A stretch of 64,000 bases of DNA, taken from Oscillospiraceae bacterium. Lineage in GTDB: Bacteria > Bacillota > Clostridia > Oscillospirales > SIG627. The position numbers and the translations under genes are program-made. The stretch is from NCBI GenBank assembly GCA_015063605.1, contig SVTV01000002.1:1-64000 (forward strand). Direction: 5' to 3'. The notes beneath the pieces were generated by a model. That model was not told the DNA's origin. It did not search any database and saw only the letters and a list, made by a program, of their open reading frames with translations. The first letter of the stretch is position 1. Every line of letters begins with the position of its first letter. This document shows positions 37,999-48,732 of the stretch, piece by piece.

Positions 37999-38895
37999 CT
38001 AACCGTTTTCAATTTCCGATATTTTCTTTAATCTGTGTGCAAGTCCCGATTTTGATATTTTTCCGTTTGTTCTTTCAGCCAACTGCGCCAGAGTGTCTTC
38101 GGGATATTTTTCACGAAGCTCGGCGGCTTCTCTCAGCTTATCGGGAAGTGAAGAGAATGCTCCCGACTCTCTCAAAGAATCTATAGCTGCCAGCAAGCGC
38201 TGTGTATAATCAATGTTTCTCGAAAGGTTGGCGTTTTCCGAATTGTTCTGGCGGTTGACGGTATTTCTCACGTCGTTCATAATGCCCTGCTCCATTACCT
38301 TGAGAGCGTGGCTCTGAGCACCGATGAGAGTGAGAAAATCTTCTATTTTTGATGTTTCCTTGTAATATATGACACAGGCTTCTCCGCGTTTGGAAATCTT
38401 CGCCGCCATATCCAATGATTCAAGATGCTCCGCAAGAGCGTCGGCACTTGATTCATTTTGTGTGACTATTTCAAGGTGAAGCCCCTTTTTGGGGTCGAGC
38501 ATCGTTCCCGATGCGAGAAATGCTCCTCTTAAAAAGTATCCGCCGCATTTGGGACATTTTTCGTAAAACAGCGGCTCGCCATCCTTCATCATGAAGGAAA
38601 GGACAGAGGGATCCTCCGTCATAAGCGCTTTGATTTTTCCCACGGATGATACTTTCAGCTTCGCTTCCGTGTCATAAAGTGATATAAGTAAAAATTCGCA
38701 TATCTCAAGAAATGCTTCGTTTTCCGACCTTAAAACAGAACCGTCGGGAGTTCCTCCGAATGAAAAGGCGGCGCGCAAAAACGCCTCGCAGCAGCATGGC
38801 TTCTTGCTCTTTTTTCTGTTGAGCGAAATGCCGAATTCCTCCGAGGTGTCCTGGCAAAGCTGCCTTTTCAGATCCGATGAAAAGGTTTCTTTCAT
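37999..38895 (-). CDS. whiA: DNA-binding protein WhiA
   Basis: CCCEAFLRAAFSFGG, YFLRGAFLASG, C-terminal HTH REKYPEDTLAQLAERTNGKISKSGLAHRLKKI. Confidence 0.93.
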   Translation of the reverse strand: MKETFSSDLKRQLCQDTSEEFGISLNRKKSKKPCCCEAFLRAAFSFGGTPDGSVLRSENEAFLEICEFLLISLYDTEAKLKVSSVGKIKALMTEDPSVLSFMMKDGEPLFYEKCPKCGGYFLRGAFLASGTMLDPKKGLHLEIVTQNESSADALAEHLESLDMAAKISKRGEACVIYYKETSKIEDFLTLIGAQSHALKVMEQGIMNDVRNTVNRQNNSENANLSRNIDYTQRLLAAIDSLRESGAFSSLPDKLREAAELREKYPEDTLAQLAERTNGKISKSGLAHRLKKISEIENG

Positions 38896-38939
38896 AATGT
38901 GTGTGTTGATGAGTGGTTTTATTTTTTTTGGGGGTAAAG

Positions 38940-39705
38940 TTGTTTAAAGTTAAGAACAATTCCTCCGCAGTTGCGAAGCAACTGATTCCTTCGGTGACAG
39001 CTCCGCAGAAACGCTTGCGTTTCTGATTGCATGGGAGGACAATTCCTCCGTCGCGGCTACGCCGTGCCACCTCCTTTTACACAAAGGAGGCTTAAATGAT
39101 CTAACTTCAAGTAAATTTTGATAAATTAGGGTTATATCTGACATCAAGTCAACATGATTCAATAGAGATTTGCACAAGCCAAAGCCTCCTTTGTGTAAAA
39201 GGAGGTGTCATTTTCGCAAGAAAATGACGGAGGAATTGTTCTTTGCGTTGAGTAACAATCCCCCACCGCCTGCGGCGGAATTGTTCTTTTGCGTTGAGTA
39301 ATTGAGGCTCCCCCTTTGGGGGAGCTGGCACGCCTTGTGCGCGACTGAGAGGGCGGAGAGAAGGTGTGGTGTTAGCCCTTACTTTAAGCCCTCTCTGCCA
39401 TGACTTCGTCACGGCATCTCCCCCATGGGGGGAGACTTTGAGTTGTTTTGCGTTGAGTAACAATCCCCCACCGCCTGCGGCGGAGCCCCCTTTACACAAA
39501 GGAGGCTTATTGATCTAACTTCAAGTAAATTTTGATAAATTAGGGTTATATCTGATCTCAAGTAAACGTGATTCAATAGAAATTTGCACAAACCAAAGGC
39601 TCCTTTAGGTGTAATGCAGATGCGAGCATCTGCGGAGCTGTCTGCGAAGCAATCAGATGCAAGCGTCTGCGGAGGAATTGTTCTTTACACAAAACAACTT
39701 AACAA
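38940..39705. repeat. Mosaic intergenic repeat cluster E
   Basis: Type I units 39039-39240 and 39459-39682; type II about 39298-39455. Confidence 0.9.
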
Positions 39706-40575
39706 TCATTCCCCTACGACCCTTACCTCGCATTCAAGGGAAACGCCGTAGCGGGCGTATACTGTCTTCTTGATATGATCTATGAGTGCAAGCACATCTT
39801 GCGCCGTTGCGCCGCCTCTGTTGACGATGAAGCCCGCATGTTTTTCGCTGACCTGGGCGCCGCCGATGCGGTAACCCTTGAGACCGCATTTTTCTATCAT
39901 TTCTCCCGTGAATCTTCCTTCGCAGCGCTTGAAAACACTGCCTGCGCTTGGGAATTCAAGCGGCTGCTTGTCCTTACGGCGTGCCATATATTCGTCGCAC
40001 AACGCAAGAGACTCTTCGGGCGAGCCTTTTTTCAATGAAAGCTTTGCGGAAAGGATAACGGTATTCATATCCATAAAGGATGTCTTTCTGTAACCGAAAT
40101 ATATTTCCTTTGCCGGAACGTTCTTTACCTCTCCCGATGATATGTCGAAATATTCAACGCTTTCGATAACGGAAGAAAGCTCGGAGCCGTAAGCACCTGC
40201 ATTCATATAAACACCGCCGCCAACGCTTCCGGGGATACCATAGGCAAATTCAAGACCGCCGTATCCCATTTTCGATACCTTGTAAGCAAGAAGCGTCAGA
40301 TTCACTCCCGCACCTGCCGTTACAGCTCCTGTATCTTCGTCGATGGCTATTTCATTTAATCCGGTGCAGGAGATTATGTGACCGTCAAAACCGTTATCGG
40401 AAAAGAGAACGTTCGTTCCGTTTCCCAATATAAAATATTTTTCGCCGTGCTCATTCATGTAGGCAATTATTCTTTTAACGTCGTCTCCGTTTTCGGGGTA
40501 AATAACGGACTTGCACTTTCCTCCTATTTTAAACGAGGTAAGTGAAGAGAGAGTGGTATTTAAAGTGTAATTCAT
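39706..40575 (-). CDS. murB: UDP-N-acetylenolpyruvoylglucosamine reductase
   Basis: LTSFKIGG, LGNGTNVLFSD, YGIPGSVGGGVYMNAGAYG, PSAGSVFKR. Confidence 0.96.
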   Translation of the reverse strand: MNYTLNTTLSSLTSFKIGGKCKSVIYPENGDDVKRIIAYMNEHGEKYFILGNGTNVLFSDNGFDGHIISCTGLNEIAIDEDTGAVTAGAGVNLTLLAYKVSKMGYGGLEFAYGIPGSVGGGVYMNAGAYGSELSSVIESVEYFDISSGEVKNVPAKEIYFGYRKTSFMDMNTVILSAKLSLKKGSPEESLALCDEYMARRKDKQPLEFPSAGSVFKRCEGRFTGEMIEKCGLKGYRIGGAQVSEKHAGFIVNRGGATAQDVLALIDHIKKTVYARYGVSLECEVRVVGE

Positions 40576-40606
40576 AAAATTTAAAATGATTTGGTGGTAT
40601 TTTTTA

Positions 40607-41566
40607 TTACTTTCTCAGATATGCCGCTCCGATTATGCCGGCTTCGTTTCCGAGCTTTGCGATAACGACCTTGGTCTGCTTATCACTGCGTGCGGAATAC
40701 TGGAATTTGGACAGGGGCTCGTTAATAAGGTTGAGAAGGAAATCGCCTTCGCCGGAGATACCGCCGCCGATGGAAAGGATCTCGGGCTGGAATATATTGA
40801 TAATATTCACAAGGCCGCAAGTAAGGTAATCGATGTATTCTTCAACTACTTCCTTGCCCGCCTTGTCGCCTGCGCGCATAGCGTTAAAGGATGTTCTTCC
40901 GCTTGCCTTTTCAATATCATTTCCGCAAAGCTCCCACATCATGGAGTCACGGTTTGCAAGCATCTTTTCCTTTGTGGTAACGATAAGACCCGTTGCGGAG
41001 CTGTATGTTTCCCAGCAGCCCTTTCTGCCGCACTTACACTGTCTGCCGTTATGCTGTATTACGATGTGACCAAGCTCTGCTGCGGAGAAATTGCATCCCG
41101 TAAGGATCTTATTATCTATTATGACACCGCCGCCGACACCCGTTCCCAGAGTTATCATAACGGAATCCTTATATCCCTTTGCGGCACCGGCAACGTGCTC
41201 TGCCTTTGCGGCTGCATTTGCATCGTTTTCAATATCTACATCCGCAATACCCGTTTTGTCCTTCAATATCTGTACAAGGGGGAAACGGACAAAGGGAAGG
41301 GATGAACAAAAGTCAACGAGTCCCGTGGATGTATTTGCTATACCGGGAGTGCCCACACCCAGAAATTCTATATCGGAGGGAGTGAGAGAAAATTCCGCCA
41401 TAAGGCTCTTCGCCAGATTCGCCATATCCTCCGCAATTTCTTCGGGAGCACGATGTGCCAATGTGGGAGCGGATACCTTCTTTAAAATGTGTCCGTTGTC
41501 GTCTACAAGACCTGCAGCGATTTTTGTTCCGCCTAAGTCTATGCCGATATACCTTTTATTATTCAT
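40607..41566 (-). CDS. glk: ROK-family glucokinase
   Basis: IGIDLGGTKIAAGLVD, NDANAAAKAE, TLGTGVGGGVII, CKCGRKGCWETYSS. Confidence 0.92.
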   Translation of the reverse strand: MNNKRYIGIDLGGTKIAAGLVDDNGHILKKVSAPTLAHRAPEEIAEDMANLAKSLMAEFSLTPSDIEFLGVGTPGIANTSTGLVDFCSSLPFVRFPLVQILKDKTGIADVDIENDANAAAKAEHVAGAAKGYKDSVMITLGTGVGGGVIIDNKILTGCNFSAAELGHIVIQHNGRQCKCGRKGCWETYSSATGLIVTTKEKMLANRDSMMWELCGNDIEKASGRTSFNAMRAGDKAGKEVVEEYIDYLTCGLVNIINIFQPEILSIGGGISGEGDFLLNLINEPLSKFQYSARSDKQTKVVIAKLGNEAGIIGAAYLRK

Positions 41567-41664
41567 GGTGATCGCCTTTCTTTTGTATATTTTTGTGTGG
41601 AAAAATTATGTTTTTATTTGTTGTAACACCTTACACTTATCTTGAAATGGGAGGCAAGGGAGTC

Positions 41665-42275
41665 GTTTTAAGAGGAGGACAATTCCTCAGTCAGCTAACG
41701 CTGACAGCTCCGCAGTTGCAACGCAACTGCCTTACACTTAAAGGAGCCTTTGGATTGTGCAGACTTCTATTGAAGTGCATATACTTCAAGTCAGATATAA
41801 TTACAATTTATAAGATTATACTTGAAATTAGCACTTATATGCCTCCTTTGTGTAAAAGGAGGTGGCATGACGAAGTCATGACGGAGGAATTGTTCTTTTG
41901 CGTTAAGTAATTGAGCCTCTCCCCGCGGGAGAGGTGGCACGGCGCAGCCGTGACGGAGAGGGCAAATAAGTTGGGGCGTCCCCCTGCTATAAGCCCTCTC
42001 TGCAGTAAGGGCGAAGCCCTTCTGCCTATCTCACCCCATGGGGGGAGACTTTGAGTTGATTTAAGAGGAGGACAATTCCTCAGTCACCTTCGGTGACAGC
42101 TCCTTTTACACAAAGGAGCCTTTGGTTTGTGCGGATTTCTATTGAAGTGCGTATACTTAAAGTCAGAAATAATTATAAGTTACTGAATTTTGCTTGAAGT
42201 TAGAACTATAAGCCTCCTTTGTGTAAAAGGAGGTGGCATGACGAAGTCATGACGGAGGAATTGTTCTTCTGCTTT
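41665..42275. repeat. Mosaic intergenic repeat cluster F
   Basis: Type I units 41679-41894 and 42071-42264; type II 41908-42062. Confidence 0.9.
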
Positions 42276-42322
42276 AATAAAAATCCTCAATTCTGCGACA
42301 AACCTCAATTTTGTCGACAAAA

Positions 42323-42526
42323 CTAATTCTGTCGTTGAACCGTTTTATACTCATCATAAAACTTATAAAACGGGCAGCGGGATGATGAGACCATACGGTA
42401 AAACTCATCCTCGTCAAGGTTTGCGCCGCAGACATTTTCCTGCATGAATTCATCCCATACGTAATACTCACAGGTGGTGCAATCGCTTTCGGGGGCTGAG
42501 TTATTTGTTTTTTTCGCCTTTTCCAT
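42323..42526 (-). CDS. DUF6472-like small four-Cys protein
   Basis: 67 aa; CTTCEYYVWDEFMQENVCGANLDEDEFYRMVSSSRCPFYKFYDEYKTV; TAATG overlap with hprK. Confidence 0.7.
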   Translation of the reverse strand: MEKAKKTNNSAPESDCTTCEYYVWDEFMQENVCGANLDEDEFYRMVSSSRCPFYKFYDEYKTVQRQN

Positions 42527-43479
42527 TATCTATCGCTGTCGTCCAACTGACCCATAAGCTTTTTATTGAATTCAATAGCGGTATTATAGCCCATCTTCTT
42601 CTGTCTGTGGTTCATTGCCGCAATTTCAAGAATGATGGCAAGGTTACGTCCGGGCTTGACGGGGATAGTTATAACGGGGATCTTTATGCCCATTATTTCG
42701 GTATATTCGGTATCTGCACCGAAGCGGTCATAGAATTTGCCCTGCTGCCACAGCTCAAGATTTATTACAAGGTCGATCTTTTCGGTAAGCTTGACGGCGC
42801 CCATACCGAAAATACGTCTGACGTCAACGATTCCGATTCCGCGGAGCTCAACGTAATGGCGGATAAGCTCGGGAGCGCTTCCGACGAGAGTTTTTTCGGA
42901 GACCTTCTTAATTTCCACCGCATCATCGGCTATAAGACGGTGACCTCTCTTTACAAGCTCGATGGCTGTTTCACTCTTACCAACGCCGCTGTCTCCGAGA
43001 ATGAGGATACCTTCGCCGTATACCTCAACGAGAACGCCGTGGCGTGTTATTCTGGGAGCTAATTTTACATTGAGTGAGGATGTCATTGCGGCAATAAGCT
43101 GAGTTGTCGCCTGGCGTCCTCTGAGAAGGGGGATTCCGTGTTCCTGCGCCGAAGCGATGAATTCCTCATGGGGAGGTTCGTCGCTTGTAGTAATGACGGC
43201 GACGGGAGCGGTATCGAGAAATGCCGATATACGTGCTTTTCTCGTTTCCTTATCAAGGGATTCCAGATAGCAGCGCTCCGCATTTCCCACTATCTGCATG
43301 CGCTTGGGCTCAAAACGGTCAAAAAATCCCGTAAGAGCAAGTCCGGGACGGTTAACGTCCGATCTTGTTATTTCTATATCTCTCCAATTATCGGGCACCC
43401 ATTCGGGAGTAAGGGCAAATTCGTCGGCGATTTCTCCCAAAGGAGAAGAGTATACGTCGTCATTGTACATTTTATCCAC
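42526..43479 (-). CDS. hprK: HPr kinase/phosphorylase
   Basis: LRGRQATTQLI, GDSGVGKSETAIELVKRGHRLIADDAVEI, RGIGIVDVRRIFG; GTG at 43479 proposed, ORF runs to 43521. Confidence 0.95.
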   Translation of the reverse strand: MDKMYNDDVYSSPLGEIADEFALTPEWVPDNWRDIEITRSDVNRPGLALTGFFDRFEPKRMQIVGNAERCYLESLDKETRKARISAFLDTAPVAVITTSDEPPHEEFIASAQEHGIPLLRGRQATTQLIAAMTSSLNVKLAPRITRHGVLVEVYGEGILILGDSGVGKSETAIELVKRGHRLIADDAVEIKKVSEKTLVGSAPELIRHYVELRGIGIVDVRRIFGMGAVKLTEKIDLVINLELWQQGKFYDRFGADTEYTEIMGIKIPVITIPVKPGRNLAIILEIAAMNHRQKKMGYNTAIEFNKKLMGQLDDSDR

Positions 43480-43726
43480 AGTGAACACTTCCTTTCCGAA
43501 GCTTATATTCTTCAGCCTCAAGGCTCAAAGCCTTAGCTTTGAAGCTTTAGCCGTCATGCTTACAGGACGGCAGAGGTATCATTATAATCTTATGTTAATT
43601 GTATCACATATTTTCAAAAAGGTCAATGATTTTATAAAATAAGATTGAAAAATATAAAAAGGGCAGGGAATTTTCATCCCTGCCGAATTTATTCACTTAA
43701 GCCGGCTTGTGCCGAGTAGATAAAAT

Positions 43727-44992
43727 TTATCTTACCTTCTTGAATGTGAAAGCACCTGCGAGTGCAACTGCGCCGAGGATAGCGAATACAGCCATGTTGT
43801 CGCCTGTGGGAGCTGCTGTTTCGTCCTTGGGTTCTTCAGCCTTTACAGCGTCAGCGAATACATAGTTTGTAGCGCCTTCTATTGTGGAGAAGAATACACC
43901 GTCGGACAATGTATCTGTGTAGCCCATTTCAACTGCTGCGCCGTCAACGATAGCGAACATCTTAGCGCTTTCGTCTATGTTGGAAGCTGTGCAGAGAGAG
44001 TTAACATCAGCAGTTACCTTGTATTCCTTGAATACCTTGTTGAAAAGAGCTGCGCTTTCGTTTACTTCATTGATACCTACGGGATATTCGGATGTGGGCT
44101 TGAAGCCTGTGAATGTTGTGCCGCCGCTCTGGTATGCCTTTTCAGCCTTACCTGCGTTAGCGTGGCCGTCAACGTTAACTGCACTTACGGAAGCGTTTCC
44201 GGAGATGAAGAGCCATACGTTAGCATCGAGAAGAGATGTCTGACCGTCAGCATGGAATGTTGAAAGAACTGCGTTGTCCTGAAGGAACAAACCGAGGTTC
44301 GTTGTGCAGTCTCCGGAGCTGTTCCACAATGTAGCCTGAACCGTGTCACCGCCGAGAACAACTACTGTATCGGAAGGAGTAGCAACTCCGGAGCCGGAAA
44401 CATAGTTAGCGAAGATGTGAGCGAATCCGTAAGGATGATACCATTCGAATACGCCGTTGCAGTATACGTAGTTGCCTGCAGAGCCTGTGATCTCGTTGTC
44501 AGCCAATACCACGCACTGTCCGTTGAATGCGGAGAACATAACGCGTCCGCCGCCGTTCATGGAGATAACACACTTGGAGTATGTGATGTTACCGATGTTG
44601 TTGTAGTTCATGCTTTCGGAATTGGAGAATATGATTCCGCCGCCTTCGGATGTGATAACTACATCACCCTTAGCAATGAGGTCAACTCTGTCTGTGTAGA
44701 GTTCATCTGTCATGTAAGAGTTGCCGTCGTCGTCTTTAGCCCACTTGTATATGTTGAGCTTTGCAAGAGGATCTACGTCACCGATAATAACGACCTTGCC
44801 GCCGTTTTCAAGAGCTGCGAGAGCATCTACAAGGTTGTTGAAAGGCTTATCCTTAGCACCTGTAGCGCCGTCAGCAACGTCCTTGCCGTTTGCGCCGTCA
44901 ACGTATACAACTTCGTCAGCGGCGAATACATTCATAGCGCACATGCTTACTACGAGCATGAGAGCCATGAGAGCAGAAAGTAATTTTTTCAT
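43727..44992 (-). CDS. Secreted surface protein with sorting-like C-terminus
   Basis: Signal peptide MKKLLSALMALMLVVSMCAMNVFA; C-terminus AAPTGDNMAVFAILGAVALAGAFTFKKVR; start at 44992. Confidence 0.8.
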   Translation of the reverse strand: MKKLLSALMALMLVVSMCAMNVFAADEVVYVDGANGKDVADGATGAKDKPFNNLVDALAALENGGKVVIIGDVDPLAKLNIYKWAKDDDGNSYMTDELYTDRVDLIAKGDVVITSEGGGIIFSNSESMNYNNIGNITYSKCVISMNGGGRVMFSAFNGQCVVLADNEITGSAGNYVYCNGVFEWYHPYGFAHIFANYVSGSGVATPSDTVVVLGGDTVQATLWNSSGDCTTNLGLFLQDNAVLSTFHADGQTSLLDANVWLFISGNASVSAVNVDGHANAGKAEKAYQSGGTTFTGFKPTSEYPVGINEVNESAALFNKVFKEYKVTADVNSLCTASNIDESAKMFAIVDGAAVEMGYTDTLSDGVFFSTIEGATNYVFADAVKAEEPKDETAAPTGDNMAVFAILGAVALAGAFTFKKVR

Positions 44993-45447
44993 TTTTCTTT
45001 CCTCCGAGGAATATTTTGAAAATTTATGAACCAAATGAGATATTCGGACATAATATTTACACATTTATTATATAACACATGACTTAATTTGTCAATGGTT
45101 TTTTCAAATTTTATTATGCTTTTGCGGATTTATTTACTGATATATCAACACTTTTGTCTGAAACCGCTTTTTCTGTCCATAAATCGACCGTATGTTTTCC
45201 AATATGAATACACAACCAAAACGGACATTTTACAAATATCATCATTCTGACGAAATCGGACATCGGATCTGCGTTTTTTACGTTACGAACGCTCATCGCT
45301 GTTTAAATGCACCGTATATTGATATCCGACATCGATCTGCGCTCATTTAATATCCGATTAAGACAAATAAAAAAATACCGGATTGGTAAAAAAAGAGCCG
45401 TCTTACCGATGCAAGACAGCTCCTGATATCATATTTGCGAAGATATA

Positions 45448-45786
45448 TTATTTTTCCTCCTCGGGTGCGTCAACGGGAACAACTACTTCTCTTACAGCCC
45501 ACTTGAATATCTTGAGCTTTGTCTTGTCTGATCCCATTTCCAATGTAATGATATCGTCCTTTATCTTAACGATACGTCCGATAAGTCCGCCGTTTGTGCA
45601 TATCTCATCGCCGACGTGAAGATTGTTTCTCATATCGGCTATCTGCTTTTCCTGCTTCTTCTGAGGTCTTATCATACCGAAGTACAGGAAAAGAACCATT
45701 ATTATAAGTGTACCTACTGTCATCCAAAGCTGACCGCCGGCTGCGGGGTTAGCTGCGTTGGCAGCTTCATCCAAAAAGAATAACAT
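45448..45786 (-). CDS. yajC: Preprotein translocase subunit YajC
   Basis: TM then FGMIRPQKKQEKQIADMRNNLHVGDEICTNGGLIGRIVKIKDDIITLE. Confidence 0.93.
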   Translation of the reverse strand: MLFFLDEAANAANPAAGGQLWMTVGTLIIMVLFLYFGMIRPQKKQEKQIADMRNNLHVGDEICTNGGLIGRIVKIKDDIITLEMGSDKTKLKIFKWAVREVVVPVDAPEEEK

Positions 45787-45984
45787 TATATTCTGTTCCT
45801 CCGTTTTATTATTAATTACATGTACCGATATATTATACCCTATTTGGAAGCGTAAGTCAAGACATACGGGTGAAATTCATGAAAATGATGATCGTTGTTT
45901 AGAGAAAAGGAGAATTTCTCCGCAGACGTAAAACGGAGCGTCACCAAAGAAACGCCCCGTCTGAAATCATGATCGATCTTAAAA

Positions 45985-48621
45985 TTATTTCTTTATATTG
46001 CGCTGAATGAGCTTTACAACCTCAACTATCGGTATAACGAGAGCGCCGATAGCTATTGCAATGACATATTCAACCAAGGAAACGGAAGCGAAGCCGAATG
46101 CCGAAGCGAGGAAGGGAATCTCACATACTATCGTTGTGGCGATGAGAGAGCCGACAGCCGCTATAAGAAGCACTTTGTTCTGTCCCTTGAGCTTGAATAT
46201 ACTGCCTCTCTGGGAACGCATGTTGAAGGAATGGAATATTTCAGCCATTGACATGGTGAGGAACGCCATTGTCATTCCGTCGCTGCTGTTTTCGATCGCC
46301 CATGTACCCGCTTCGATAAAGTGACCCACAAAGTAAGATATGAGCACCAATACGGAGACCATAAGGCCCTGATATACAACGTCTATACCCATGCCGCCCG
46401 CAAATATTCCCGACTTGGGATCACGGGGCTTGCGCTCCATTATATCGGGCTCTGCCTTTTCCATACCCAATGCCAATGCGGGGAAGCAGTCTGTTACAAG
46501 GTTGATCCAAAGAAGATGAACGGGCTTAAGAATGGTGAAGCCCATGAGAGTGGCGGCGAATATACTGATGACCTCGCTCATGTTGGAGCCGAGAAGGAAC
46601 TGGATTGACTTACGCATGTTATCGTAAATTCTTCTGCCCTCTTCAACTGCGCCGACAATAGTAGCGAAGTTATCGTCGGCAAGCACCATATCTGCAACGT
46701 TCTTTGTAACGTCCGTACCGGTGATACCCATTCCAACGCCGATATCGGCGGATTTGATGGAAGGAGCGTCGTTAACGCCGTCGCCTGTCATGGCGGTGAT
46801 ATATCCCGCATTTCTCCATGCGTTGACTATACGTGTCTTATGCTCGGGCTGAACTCTTGCATATACGCTGATGCTTTGGAATTTTTCCCCAAATTCCTTA
46901 TCATCCATTTCGGAAAGCTGTGCGCCTGTGATCGCCATTTCGCCTTCCTTTATTATACCGAGCTCCTTGGCAATGGCAACCGCCGTGTCAACGTGGTCAC
47001 CCGTTATCATAATGGCGCGGATACCCGCTTTCTTACATTCAGTTATAGCATCCTTTACCTCGGGACGTACGGGGTCTATCATTCCCTCAAGACCGAGGAA
47101 TATAAGATCCTTTTCCATATCCTCGGGTTCATAGGAGGAAGGAGCGGATGCGTGATCCTTGTATGCCGCCGCAAGAACTCTCAGCGCCTTATCGGCAAGA
47201 GCCTTGTTTGATGCGGCGATCTCACGGCGTATATCATCTGTAAGCTCCGTTACCTTGCCGCCGCGGAGGATGTGTGTACATCTTCCCACAACAACGTCGG
47301 GAGCACCTGTGGTGTACTGAACGAATGCACCGCCGTCCTTGTGAACGGTAGTCATCATCTTTCTTCCGGAATCGAAGGGTATCTCGCCTACACGGGGATA
47401 TTTTTCTTCGAGATCGTACTTGGGGAGATTCAATTTTGCGGCGTAATCTACAACAGCTGTCTGTGTGGGGTCGCCTTCGGAGCGTGTTTCACCCTTTTCA
47501 AGCTTAGCATCCGTGCAAAGGCAGAATGCAATGGCTGTCTTTTCTCTGTCGCCGCAGTAATCGTCAACAACGGTCATCTTATTCTGTGTAAGAGTACCTG
47601 TCTTATCGGAGCAGATTATCTGAGCACATCCGAGAGTTTCAACCGCTGTAAGGCGGCGGATAATGGCGTTTCTCTTTGACATATTTGTAACGCCGATGGA
47701 GAGCACTACGGTAACCACCGCGGCAAGTCCTTCGGGAATAGCCGCTACCGCCAAGGATACTGCTACCATGAAGGAATCGAGCACAAGATCAAAGCTTACG
47801 TTACCCGATCTTATTATCTGAACTGCGAAAACTACCGCACAAATACCGAGAACGAGCCATGTAAGTATCTTGGAAAGCTGGCTCAGTTTTATCTGGAGAG
47901 GTGTCTGACCTTCTTCCGCAGATGCCAATGCACCTGCTATCTTACCCATTTCCGTTTCCATGCCCGTTGCCGTAATGACCACAGTTCCTCTGCCGTATAC
48001 GACGGTGCTTCCCATGTATACCATGTTTTTACGGTCTCCGAGGGAAACGTCCTTTTCACCTTCCTTAAGGTTTATAAGGTCGATGAATTTTGTTATCGGA
48101 ACGGATTCACCCGTAAGCGCCGCTTCCTCTACCTTAAGGCTTGCACATTCTATGATACGTCCGTCGGCGGGAACAGCGTCGCCCGCTTCAAGAAGAACGA
48201 TATCGCCTACCGTAAGATCCTCGCTGTGTATAACGATCATCTTACCGTCTCTTATTACCTTCGACGTGGCTGCCGACATTTCCTGCAGTGCTTCGATAGC
48301 CTTTTCCGCTTTGCTTTCCTGATATACGCCGAGGACCGCATTTACGATAACGACCGCAAGTATTATGAATACATCCGCAAAGCTCTCGTTTTCGATGAAA
48401 GCAAGAACTCCGCTTACTGCGGCAGCTACAAGAAGTATGATTATCATGGGATCCGAAAGCTGCTCAAGAAAACGAGCTAAAACGGACTTCGATTTTGCGG
48501 CGGCAAGCTTGTTCTTTCCGTTTTCTTCAAGACGCTTTGCCGCTTCCGATGATGAAAGACCTTTTTCGGAGGTGTTAAGCTCTTTCAATACCTCCGAGGC
48601 ATTTTCACAATAGAATTTCAC
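45985..48621 (-). CDS. P-type cation (Ca2+-type, possibly Mn2+) transporting ATPase
   Basis: AALTGESVP, CSDKTGTLTQNKMTV, MTGDGVNDAPSIKSADIGVGMG; GTG at 48621 with GGAAAAG upstream. Confidence 0.93.
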   Translation of the reverse strand: MKFYCENASEVLKELNTSEKGLSSSEAAKRLEENGKNKLAAAKSKSVLARFLEQLSDPMIIILLVAAAVSGVLAFIENESFADVFIILAVVIVNAVLGVYQESKAEKAIEALQEMSAATSKVIRDGKMIVIHSEDLTVGDIVLLEAGDAVPADGRIIECASLKVEEAALTGESVPITKFIDLINLKEGEKDVSLGDRKNMVYMGSTVVYGRGTVVITATGMETEMGKIAGALASAEEGQTPLQIKLSQLSKILTWLVLGICAVVFAVQIIRSGNVSFDLVLDSFMVAVSLAVAAIPEGLAAVVTVVLSIGVTNMSKRNAIIRRLTAVETLGCAQIICSDKTGTLTQNKMTVVDDYCGDREKTAIAFCLCTDAKLEKGETRSEGDPTQTAVVDYAAKLNLPKYDLEEKYPRVGEIPFDSGRKMMTTVHKDGGAFVQYTTGAPDVVVGRCTHILRGGKVTELTDDIRREIAASNKALADKALRVLAAAYKDHASAPSSYEPEDMEKDLIFLGLEGMIDPVRPEVKDAITECKKAGIRAIMITGDHVDTAVAIAKELGIIKEGEMAITGAQLSEMDDKEFGEKFQSISVYARVQPEHKTRIVNAWRNAGYITAMTGDGVNDAPSIKSADIGVGMGITGTDVTKNVADMVLADDNFATIVGAVEEGRRIYDNMRKSIQFLLGSNMSEVISIFAATLMGFTILKPVHLLWINLVTDCFPALALGMEKAEPDIMERKPRDPKSGIFAGGMGIDVVYQGLMVSVLVLISYFVGHFIEAGTWAIENSSDGMTMAFLTMSMAEIFHSFNMRSQRGSIFKLKGQNKVLLIAAVGSLIATTIVCEIPFLASAFGFASVSLVEYVIAIAIGALVIPIVEVVKLIQRNIKK

Positions 48622-48681
48622 TTTTCTTTTCCTTTCTCTGTACGGTGATATTACAATACTATCCGTTTGGTGCAAAATATA

Positions 48682-48713
48682 TGCAAAAAACGGATAAGCC
48701 GAAAAGCTTACCC
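48682..48713 (-). terminator. Riboswitch expression-platform terminator
   Basis: Minus strand GGGTAAGC...GCTTATCC then TTTTTT. Confidence 0.75.
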
Positions 48714-48732
48714 GAAAAAAAACAAAATATTA

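Noticed and set aside
41665-42275. Integron attC array
   Set aside because: Palindromes lack R/L box layout, no cassette ORFs lie between units, and no integrase is in the window.
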